From: an uncultured Lachnospiraceae bacterium
GTDB lineage: Bacteria; Bacillota; Clostridia; Lachnospirales; Lachnospiraceae
Assembly: GCA_947653315.1 (NCBI GenBank)
Contig: CANTGP010000229.1
Span: forward strand, 1-5,420
DNA: 5,420 nt
Direction: 5' to 3'
Below the pieces are notes generated by a model. It made no database searches. It saw nothing but the letters and a program-made list of their open reading frames with translations, and was not told the DNA's origin. This document shows positions 1 through 5,420 of the stretch, one piece after another. The translations under genes and the position numbers were made by a program. How positions within the stretch are numbered: position 1 is the stretch's first letter; each line of letters starts with the position of its first letter.

Positions 1-876
<876 letters not shown>

Positions 877-884
877 TCTCTTAT

Positions 885-890
885 CCTCCT
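885..890 (-). promoter_or_regulatory. Ribosome binding site of the isomerase-like gene
   Basis: A perfect AGGAGG read on the minus strand, eight bases before the ATG at 876. It fixes the start of the partial isomerase gene. Confidence 0.85.
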
Positions 891-899
891 ATTTTTTTT

Positions 900-914
900 A
901 TGGTAGTTTACCAT
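900..914. repeat. Perfect inverted repeat ATGGTA-N3-TACCAT
   Basis: Two 6-base arms (900-905 and 909-914) are exact reverse complements around a 3-base centre. The repeat sits in the 66-bp gap between the DUF4867 gene and the isomerase-like gene, about ten bases upstream of the latter's ribosome binding site, with a run of eight A on the transcript in between. The stem is short and A/T-rich and is not followed by a U tract in the transcribed direction, so it is not an intrinsic terminator. It could be a small operator or a weak hairpin that affects translation of the isomerase gene; chance cannot be excluded. Confidence 0.35.
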
Positions 915-942
915 GATTTTCCAAAACGGGGAGCTTCGCTTC

Positions 943-1572
943 CTATACGCTGATGTTTTCTCCCTTTATGCCGTTGTACGCCCCGGCAATTCCCGCTTCT
1001 TCATGGGCAATCAGCCACTTGTTCTTCGCCGCCAACAGCTTATCTTCCGGCTGTGTCCCCTTCTTTTCCGTTAAATCCCCATTGGTTCCTTTGGGCAGGA
1101 TTACCGCATTGCGGAAGGGCTTGCCGTCCACACTGCACGGCGCATAATGCAGGGTAGTCGCATACATCTCATACACGGTCCCCTTCGGCAGCAAAAACGC
1201 CTCTATCCCGGAAGAATCATAGGAAAATTCCCCTTCTTCCGATACCTCCACATCCTGCTGCCTGCCTAACAACAGAATCAGGTCGGATGCCGCCACGCCG
1301 AACTCCGAGCTGCGGTGGTATTCCACCGCGTCCAGTTTGTGGTTTGTCCCGTTACAATAGCCGATCTGCATCTCCAGCTCTCCGAAAAAGCTGTTTTGCA
1401 CCTTCTCTGCCACGGACAGCTTTTCCAGCTCCGCAATGGAAGGATAATATACCACCGCGTCTTCCGGCGCATCCGTTTTCTGCATGGCTTCCACCAGCTC
1501 CGATGCATCGAAATCCGGGAAGATACGGCCGTATGCTTTGAAAGAATCCTCTTTCACTGACTGAATCTTCAC
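943..1572 (-). CDS. DUF4867 family protein (cupin-like), 209 aa
   Basis: I recognise this as DUF4867, a small family of Clostridia often found beside L-fucose-isomerase-like genes, as here. No biochemical function is established to my knowledge. The N-terminus (FKAYGRIFPDF, residues 11-21) resembles the opening of ureidoglycolate-lyase-like cupins. The middle has a possible metal-binding set: H78, E84 and H86 within NHKLDAVEYH, and H142 in TTLHYAP. The segment SDLILLLGRQQDVEV (96-110) fits beta strands of a cupin barrel, and LPKGTVYEMYATTLHYAP (128-145) looks like the second cupin half. No signal peptide or membrane segment is seen, so it should be cytoplasmic. The start is GTG at 1570-1572, supported by AGGAGG nine bases upstream; the next in-frame ATG (residue 30) would remove the conserved YGR segment. 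It stops with TAG at 943-945. By context it probably helps handle or epimerise the sugar used by the isomerase-like protein; that role is inferred. Confidence 0.82.
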   Translation of the reverse strand: MKIQSVKEDSFKAYGRIFPDFDASELVEAMQKTDAPEDAVVYYPSIAELEKLSVAEKVQNSFFGELEMQIGYCNGTNHKLDAVEYHRSSEFGVAASDLILLLGRQQDVEVSEEGEFSYDSSGIEAFLLPKGTVYEMYATTLHYAPCSVDGKPFRNAVILPKGTNGDLTEKKGTQPEDKLLAAKNKWLIAHEEAGIAGAYNGIKGENISV

Positions 1573-1581
1573 TTTTTTACG

Positions 1582-1587
1582 CCTCCT
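1582..1587 (-). promoter_or_regulatory. Ribosome binding site deciding a GTG start
   Basis: AGGAGG on the minus strand, nine bases before GTG at 1572. It supports initiation of the DUF4867 gene at a non-ATG codon. Confidence 0.8.
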
Positions 1588-1639
1588 GTCTTTTTTGGGG
1601 GGGGTATTCCGCTTTTGGGTCCCTAACCCGTATGATTCT

Positions 1640-1668
1640 ATTATAGGCGTATTTTTTGCTCTTTTCTA
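1640..1668 (-). promoter_or_regulatory. Sigma-A type promoter for the DUF4867/isomerase unit
   Basis: Read on the minus strand, a perfect -10 box TATAAT (1640-1645) lies 17 bases from a -35-like TAGAAA (1663-1668; four of six match TTGACA). Transcription would begin near 1633 and give a leader of about 60 bases before the GTG start. Further upstream, TGC-TATACA (TATACA at 1685-1690) could be a second, extended -10 promoter without a clear -35 box. The location just after the EcsC gene and before the DUF4867 gene indicates that the sugar genes form their own transcription unit. Confidence 0.6.
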
Positions 1669-1736
1669 CCAAAAACTTATCTTATGTATAGCACTTTCTT
1701 GTCTTTTTCATTTTTATTTTCCTTATTATTTTCATT

Positions 1737-2567
1737 TTAATAACATGCCATTGCTGTCAAATACCGCTTCCGGTATTTCAGCCGCACATACCGCATCACC
1801 CGCCGGTAATAAACCGGATTCCCCGCGCCTCCGAGCACGCCTGCCACGGGGATTCCCTGAATAAATTTTAACACCAGCATATCCATGGCGAATGCCCGTG
1901 CCGTCCTGTCCGTCTGCAATTCCAGGGTATCCCCTTCCGGCGCGGGAATGCCGTTTTGCAGCCATCCGTCCACGGTTTGGTTGTTTTCTTCCCATGCTTC
2001 CCCTTTGGACAATGCCGTCTCCATCATTTTCAGGATGAAAAGCCTTTCTTCCTCCGTATCATAGGAAAAACCGTAAGAAAGCGCCGTCTCATAAATTCCC
2101 TTTAACAACATGCCCGTAAATACCACAATATCCGGCAGTCCGATTCCGAATACGCCAAGCCCGATTCCTTCCGCCGCCGTAAGCGCCAGATTCCTCCATC
2201 CGGCTTCCCGCGCCCCGCTTTCCATCCCGCGCAGTTCTTTCCTACCGCCTTTAACCTGTACCGCATAATCCCGCACCATATAATCTTCGCTGATGGCGTC
2301 TTTGCGGTAACTCTTTTCTATCAGGTCCGTTCCCTTCCCGAAAACAACGGTAAATGCCTTGCAAAATGCATTTTCCAAATGTCCGGCCGCCTTCGGCGGG
2401 ATTTTCTCCGCAATCATGGCAAGCGGACGGCTGCCTTCCCGCGCCGCCGCCTTCCTTAACCGTTCCTCCTGTTTCCCAACCGCTGCCAGTTCCTTCCGGA
2501 CGGCATTCTTCATACGTTTTTCCTTTTTCCCCGTATCCTTTCCGTTATCCGCCTTTCCCATATTCAC
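1737..2567 (-). CDS. EcsC family protein, 276 aa
   Basis: The C-terminal two thirds match the EcsC family, named after the third gene of the Bacillus subtilis ecs operon, which affects secretion and competence; the molecular role of EcsC itself is not known. The N-terminus (residues 1-45) is highly charged and lysine/arginine-rich. Family features follow: NLALTAAEGIGLGVFGIGLP (126-145) and the hydrophobic DIVVFTGMLLKGIYETALSYGF (146-167), then DTEEERLFILKMMETALS (170-187), and near the end FIQGIPVAGVLGGAGNPVYY (235-254) followed by a basic tail (RRVMRYVRLKYRKRYL). The glycine-rich hydrophobic parts suggest membrane association rather than a clear transmembrane protein. The start is GTG at 2565-2567, which overlaps the TGA of the AraC gene (GTGA), with AAGGAG 11 bases upstream; an ATG two codons further on (2559-2561) with a weaker AGGA is equally possible. 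Stop TAA at 1737-1739. It is the last gene of the four-gene cluster. Confidence 0.85.
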   Translation of the reverse strand: MNMGKADNGKDTGKKEKRMKNAVRKELAAVGKQEERLRKAAAREGSRPLAMIAEKIPPKAAGHLENAFCKAFTVVFGKGTDLIEKSYRKDAISEDYMVRDYAVQVKGGRKELRGMESGAREAGWRNLALTAAEGIGLGVFGIGLPDIVVFTGMLLKGIYETALSYGFSYDTEEERLFILKMMETALSKGEAWEENNQTVDGWLQNGIPAPEGDTLELQTDRTARAFAMDMLVLKFIQGIPVAGVLGGAGNPVYYRRVMRYVRLKYRKRYLTAMACY

Positions 2568-3397
2568 CGTTTCCTGATCTCCTTCCGGTATTTATCCGGC
2601 GTGATGCCAAACCGCGCCGCAAATGCCTTGGTGAAACTGCGTCCGTCGGGAAAGCCGCAGCTCTCCGCAATCTTATTGATGGACTGTCCCGTATTCACCA
2701 GTTCCTTATAAGCATATTCCACCCTGACGTTTAATACGTATGTTTTGTAATTCACGTTGGCGTATTTTTTGAAAATCCGCGACAGATACGTGGGGGAAAA
2801 CCCGAAAATACCCGCCACCGTTTCCAATGTCACGTCTTCCCTGTAATGTTCCTGTATATAGGACGTAATCCGGTACAGCTTCTTCATCTGCCGGTTTTTC
2901 TTCCTCTGTTCCCCGTCCACGTCCTTCGCCCGGTATTTTGTCACGAGAAAATGCAGCAGCCGGTAGTAATCGCCAAGTACTTCCAATTCGTAACCGTAAC
3001 GTTTCTCCGCATAGGCCGTATACATCTGCCGCACCAGCCGTACAAACTGGGCATCCTGCTCTTTATATCCTTCGGAAGTATGGGAAAAAAGCATATATTC
3101 CCCTTCCTTAAACCGCTCGAATTCCTCCGGCGGTATCTGCACCACAATGGTAAAATTCTCCTTCGGCACGTCAATGGAATGAACTTCGTTGGAGTTCACG
3201 ATAATAAAACGGCCCTTGGACAGACCGAAATAAGAAGCATTGATGTAAAAATCAATTTCCCCTTCAAAAACCACAAAGATTTCCACGGTATCATGCCAAT
3301 GCTTCGTCACACGGTAATTGCCGTTCTTTCCCTCAAATACAAACATTTTAAAGGGAAGGTCATCATTGGGGATGACCAGCTCGCGTTTTAAATCCAT
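2564..3397 (-). CDS. AraC family transcriptional regulator with N-terminal cupin domain, 277 aa
   Basis: A DNA-binding regulator of normal AraC-family length. Residues about 15-95 form a cupin sensor: HWHDTVEIFVVFEGEIDFYI (33-52) is the typical first half, with GRFIIVNSNEVHS (62-74) following. The C-terminal domain (about 172-277) has two helix-turn-helix units: LETVAGIFGFSPTYLSRIFKK (191-211), then INKIAESCGFPDGRSFTKAF (240-259) and ARFGITPDKYRK (261-272), which match the AraC signature closely. Such proteins usually bind a small ligand through the cupin and activate promoters by binding direct repeats. The ligand is unknown. The start is ATG at 3395-3397 with GGAGGG five bases upstream. It begins 12 bp after the ParB-like gene ends and overlaps the EcsC gene by 4 bp, so it is translated from the same mRNA. 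It is likely to regulate its own operon, possibly through the CAGTCA repeats at 5334-5358; this is inferred. Confidence 0.93.
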   Translation of the reverse strand: MDLKRELVIPNDDLPFKMFVFEGKNGNYRVTKHWHDTVEIFVVFEGEIDFYINASYFGLSKGRFIIVNSNEVHSIDVPKENFTIVVQIPPEEFERFKEGEYMLFSHTSEGYKEQDAQFVRLVRQMYTAYAEKRYGYELEVLGDYYRLLHFLVTKYRAKDVDGEQRKKNRQMKKLYRITSYIQEHYREDVTLETVAGIFGFSPTYLSRIFKKYANVNYKTYVLNVRVEYAYKELVNTGQSINKIAESCGFPDGRSFTKAFAARFGITPDKYRKEIRKR

Positions 3398-3409
3398 CTG
3401 TGCCCTCCG

Positions 3410-3982
3410 TTATATTTCATCCGTCTCCATATCAGGACGATCGGGAAAATCTTCCCCGTCATCTTCTTCCTCCACCGGACGCCATGCCTTCCCAAACTTC
3501 ACGTCCTTAAACAAAGCCGCCAGCCCGGTAATCTGCTTTAAACGCAAAATCTCATCCTTATCCATTCCCAAATGCCTGGAAATCCATGCATCGGAACGCC
3601 CGATTTCATGCAGTTCTTTTACGATATTGCTCATCAGGTCCACATTATGGCTGCCCCTCGCCCGGTTGTGCCGGATGGTGCTTGCCATCCGCTGGTCGAT
3701 GGGCTTATCAATCACGGAAACCGGAAGCATCCCGCCTTCCCTCTCAAAAATATCCTCGTGCTCCAGCATAATCCGGTACCGGTGAAACCCGTCCACAATG
3801 ATATATTCGTCATCCTCCTTTACATAATAACATACAATGGGCATGGTATAACCGTCCAGTTTAATGCTTTGGTAAAGCAGCTTCATTTCCGGCGGCGCCA
3901 CCGCATTGGGATTATAGTTATTTGGTTTGATTTTTGCCACGGGTACCGCAATCACATCATAAACCGGACTCTTATGCTTCAT
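3410..3982 (-). CDS. ibrB: ParB-like N-terminal domain protein, IbrB/YbdM type, 190 aa
   Basis: A compact member of the ParB/sulfiredoxin superfamily. Motifs in order: VPVAKIKPNNYNPN (residues 13-26), the opening ParB strand; SIKLDGYTMPIVCY (39-52); the phosphate-binding IIVDGFHRYR (61-70), equivalent to the GERR box of ParB and the GCHR box of sulfiredoxin; and STIRHNRARGSHNVD (101-115), the second ParB box. A short helix-turn-helix-like stretch follows (RSDAWISRHLGMDKDEILRL, 129-148). The C-terminus (171-190) is strongly acidic. It lacks the ParB dimerisation domain and no ParA is nearby, so it is not a chromosome segregation ParB. Pairing with the DUF3440 PP-loop gene is the arrangement of E. 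coli ybdN/ybdM and of ibrA/ibrB, in which IbrB acts with IbrA on expression of immunoglobulin-binding proteins. The ATG at 3980-3982 lies inside the upstream gene's end (11-bp overlap), with GGAGGAG at 3990-3996. The symbol is by homology; function here is unproven. Confidence 0.85.
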   Translation of the reverse strand: MKHKSPVYDVIAVPVAKIKPNNYNPNAVAPPEMKLLYQSIKLDGYTMPIVCYYVKEDDEYIIVDGFHRYRIMLEHEDIFEREGGMLPVSVIDKPIDQRMASTIRHNRARGSHNVDLMSNIVKELHEIGRSDAWISRHLGMDKDEILRLKQITGLAALFKDVKFGKAWRPVEEEDDGEDFPDRPDMETDEI

Positions 3983-5303
3983 TGCCCATCTCCTCCAATC
4001 CTTTGTATTTCTGTTTAATCATATCGATATTCCTCTGCTGCTGCCGGTTCAGCCCAAACCCCATAAACCGGCAGACATGGTCGTTTTTTAAGATACAGTA
4101 ACACATCCGCTTCCAGCTCGGCACGTCCTTGGTGGACTTGATATCGTCCGTATTGTCGGGGATTTTTTCCAGGAATATGACACGGGATTTTTTGTTTAAT
4201 GTGTAATTGGACACGCCGTTACGCTTAACGCGGTAGCCGTGCTCCTCCAGCTCCCGTATCGTCTCCTCCTCCAGTCCCCCTCCTTTTTCATGCCAGAATT
4301 TAATGGATGCATTGAACTTCTTTACGTAATTGTTTTTCAGGCGGAGGGGAAGGGTATCCAGCAGGAAACGGGTATAGGACTCCCACGTATGTCCCTCCGG
4401 CAGCGATATGTTCCGGTACCCCATCGCCTTCGTCCTTCCGTATATGCAGGCAAAATTAGCCCCCTGCACCCTTCCCACCAGCTTCGCCCATATTTCCGGG
4501 TCCAACACGCGGTAAAGGTTCAGACTGTCCTTGGAATAATCGTTAAACGGGGACGCCACGCGCATTTGGGATACTTTTAACCCCGCCATGTGGTACAGGT
4601 CATACAGACGGTTATAATCATAATCAAAGGTATAATTGGCATGCCATACGTCCTCCTGCCGCCAGTCATATAAGGGAGATGCGCACCACATGTTCTTAAA
4701 CTGCTTACTGATCCAGCATTCATCCTTATAACCGTATTTTTTATTTAAAAATCCGCTGTACCGCTGCAGCGATTCCTCCGCCCGCATTCCAAGCAGACAC
4801 ACCGTCTTCCGGTTACCGTGGGTAATCCGGTACCAGCGTCCGAACTGCTTCGCCAAATCCTCCTGGTGCATCCGGTAGCGGTAAGTGGTAATGGGATTAT
4901 TGTCCAAATTTATGACGTAATCATGCTTCGGCATATCCCGGACCCACGCTTCCTTTTTTCTGTCATCCCACGGATACCAGAACATCTCATAACTGCTTAA
5001 CGCCGTCCGCGTCGCCATGGGCAGGCATACCCAGTACAGCTCCGCCTTTCCTTCCAAACGTTGAAACGTGCGCTCGATATATTCCGTGGTCACGGTGTAC
5101 TGCGCTTCAAAATCCTGGTGGAAAATGCCGACTTTCTTTTGCGGATAAAATTTCTGCTGGAAATCCAGCGTCAGGTTTACCAAAAGCCCGCTGTCCTTTC
5201 CGCCGGAAAAAGAAAGGTAGATATTGTCAAATTCCTGAAAAATAAGATGCATCCGTTCCTGGAATGCCTCGTAAACATCCTTTGTCCCATATTCGCGTCT
5301 CAT
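3972..5303 (-). CDS. ibrA: PAPS-reductase-like PP-loop ATPase, IbrA/YbdN (DUF3440) type, 443 aa
   Basis: The N-terminal domain belongs to the adenine nucleotide alpha-hydrolase (PP-loop) superfamily, which adenylates or handles substrates with ATP. The PP-loop SFSGGKDS is at residues 31-38, HQDFEAQ at 62-68 follows strand 2, GMRAEES (172-178) matches the conserved arginine loop of PAPS-reductase-like enzymes, and SPLYDWRQEDVW (209-220) matches their substrate-site segment. The C-terminal half (about 245-443) is of the DUF3440 type, ending with WKRMCYCILKNDHVCRFMGFG (397-417), which holds C401, C403 and C411. The ECGxH cysteine motif of true PAPS/APS reductases is absent, so sulfite production is unlikely. 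Start chosen: ATG at 5301-5303, with GGGAGG nine bases upstream (5313-5318). An in-frame TTG at 5328-5330 would add nine residues but would place the ribosome binding site inside the gene. Its end overlaps the ParB-like gene by 11 bp. The symbol is by homology with enterobacterial IbrA/YbdN; the substrate is unknown. Confidence 0.87.
   Translation of the reverse strand: MRREYGTKDVYEAFQERMHLIFQEFDNIYLSFSGGKDSGLLVNLTLDFQQKFYPQKKVGIFHQDFEAQYTVTTEYIERTFQRLEGKAELYWVCLPMATRTALSSYEMFWYPWDDRKKEAWVRDMPKHDYVINLDNNPITTYRYRMHQEDLAKQFGRWYRITHGNRKTVCLLGMRAEESLQRYSGFLNKKYGYKDECWISKQFKNMWCASPLYDWRQEDVWHANYTFDYDYNRLYDLYHMAGLKVSQMRVASPFNDYSKDSLNLYRVLDPEIWAKLVGRVQGANFACIYGRTKAMGYRNISLPEGHTWESYTRFLLDTLPLRLKNNYVKKFNASIKFWHEKGGGLEEETIRELEEHGYRVKRNGVSNYTLNKKSRVIFLEKIPDNTDDIKSTKDVPSWKRMCYCILKNDHVCRFMGFGLNRQQQRNIDMIKQKYKGLEEMGNEA
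3990..3996 (-). promoter_or_regulatory. Ribosome binding site inside the ibrA-like gene, serving the ParB-like gene
   Basis: GGAGGAG on the minus strand, seven bases before the ATG at 3982. It lies within the last codons of the PP-loop gene, so translation of the two proteins is likely coupled. Confidence 0.8.
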
Positions 5304-5312
5304 GTCAGTCTT

Positions 5313-5318
5313 CCTCCC
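5313..5318 (-). promoter_or_regulatory. Ribosome binding site deciding the ibrA-like start
   Basis: GGGAGG on the minus strand, nine bases before the ATG at 5303. It favours this ATG over the in-frame TTG at 5330. Confidence 0.8.
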
Positions 5319-5333
5319 TGGTGTCGGCAATTA

Positions 5334-5358
5334 CAGTCATCATCAGCAGTCACAGTCA
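5334..5358. repeat. Three CAGTCA repeats in the leader of the ibrA-like gene
   Basis: CAGTCA (TGACTG on the transcribed strand) occurs at 5334-5339, 5347-5352 and 5353-5358, the last two in tandem. A longer copy, ACAGTCAT, is repeated exactly at 5333-5340 and 5352-5359, 19 bases apart, close to two turns of the helix. This is the geometry of AraC-family binding sites, but the repeats lie downstream of the predicted transcription start, so they would act as an operator or leader element rather than as a classical activator site. Confidence 0.4.
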
Positions 5359-5373
5359 TAGTAATATGAGATA

Positions 5374-5402
5374 AATTTACCATATTTTTCCATTTTTTTC
5401 AA
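5374..5402 (-). promoter_or_regulatory. Likely promoter of the ibrA-ibrB-araC-ecsC cluster
   Basis: On the minus strand a -35-like TTGAAA (5397-5402) is followed after 17 bases by TAAATT (5374-5379), which is directly preceded by TGG, giving an extended -10 element. Each hexamer is a partial match (TTGAAA five of six, TAAATT four of six), but spacing and position are right: transcription would start near 5367 and leave a leader of about 64 bases. The box lies among phased A-tracts. Confidence 0.5.
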
Positions 5403-5420
5403 TAAAGGGGATTTTTTTGA

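Larger units (their letters stand above)
1573..1736. other. 164-bp A/T-rich intergenic spacer
   Basis: This spacer separates the EcsC gene from the DUF4867 gene. It holds the TATAAT promoter at 1640-1668, the DUF4867 ribosome binding site, a run of eight G on the plus strand (1597-1604) next to six T, and a small inverted repeat GGGT-N5-ACCC (1617-1629) in the predicted early leader. The upstream part (1690-1736) is nearly all A and T. I see no stem with a following U run after the EcsC stop, so the upstream operon has no recognisable intrinsic terminator here. Confidence 0.6.

Noticed and set aside
900..914. Terminator formed by the ATGGTA/TACCAT repeat
   Set aside because: The stem is only six mostly A/T pairs, and on the minus-strand transcript it is followed by A residues, not U.
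1680..1740. Intrinsic terminator after the EcsC gene
   Set aside because: The region is A/T-rich but no stable GC stem followed by a U run can be drawn in the transcribed direction.
2846..3391. Plus-strand open frame of 181 codons, and others at 2354-2734, 3318-3785 and 3572-4018
   Set aside because: They lie antisense to the AraC, EcsC and ParB-like genes, whose proteins match known families throughout. The plus-strand translations show no family motif.
3410..3982. Plasmid or chromosome partitioning ParB
   Set aside because: There is no ParA gene, no parS-like palindrome noticed, the dimerisation domain is missing, and the neighbour is the PP-loop gene typical of IbrB.
3972..5303. DNA phosphorothioation (Dnd) system, because DndC is also PAPS-reductase-like and DndB has been compared with ParB-like proteins
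   Set aside because: No DndD- or DndE-like gene or restriction partner is in the window, and the C-terminal half and the neighbouring ParB-like gene fit IbrA/YbdN (DUF3440) better.
5304..5330. TTG start at 5330 for the PP-loop gene
   Set aside because: The ribosome binding site GGGAGG at 5313-5318 would fall inside the gene, and it is ideally placed for the ATG at 5303.

Overview
The window looks like chromosomal DNA of an anaerobic Firmicute, most likely a gut Lachnospiraceae/Clostridia member. The signs are strong AGGAGG ribosome binding sites, A/T-rich spacers around moderately GC coding DNA, and a DUF4867 gene paired with an L-fucose-isomerase-like gene. The genus cannot be fixed from sequence reading alone. 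All six supportable genes lie on the minus strand, so transcription runs from high to low coordinates. There is no tRNA, rRNA, CRISPR array, insertion sequence or integrase.

Unit 1 (about 5420 to 1737) is a tight four-gene cluster. First is a PAPS-reductase-like PP-loop protein of the IbrA/YbdN (DUF3440) type. Next is a small ParB-like protein of the IbrB/YbdM type, overlapping it by 11 bp. An AraC-family regulator with a cupin sensor domain follows after 12 bp, and an EcsC-family protein overlaps that by 4 bp (GTGA). The junctions argue for one polycistronic mRNA. A plausible promoter (TTGAAA, 17 bp, TGG-TAAATT) sits upstream of the first gene among helically phased A-tracts, with a cluster of CAGTCA repeats in the predicted leader. 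The PP-loop/ParB pair is known from enterobacteria, where IbrA/IbrB were described as regulators of immunoglobulin-binding proteins, but its biochemistry is unsettled. Its linkage here to an AraC regulator and an EcsC protein is the most interesting feature of the window.

Unit 2 (about 1736 to 1 and beyond) starts with a 164-bp A/T-rich spacer holding a good sigma-A promoter (TATAAT at 1640-1645). It continues with a GTG-initiated DUF4867 (cupin-like) gene, a 66-bp gap containing a perfect small inverted repeat, and the first 292 codons of an L-fucose/L-arabinose-isomerase-family gene that runs off the window. This pair probably serves sugar catabolism. The metal-binding catalytic residues of the isomerase lie outside the window.

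No stretch longer than 300 bases lacks a gene; the gaps are 877-942, 1573-1736 and 5304-5420, and each is described below. Nothing in base composition or boundaries marks the region as recently transferred, as far as can be judged by eye.
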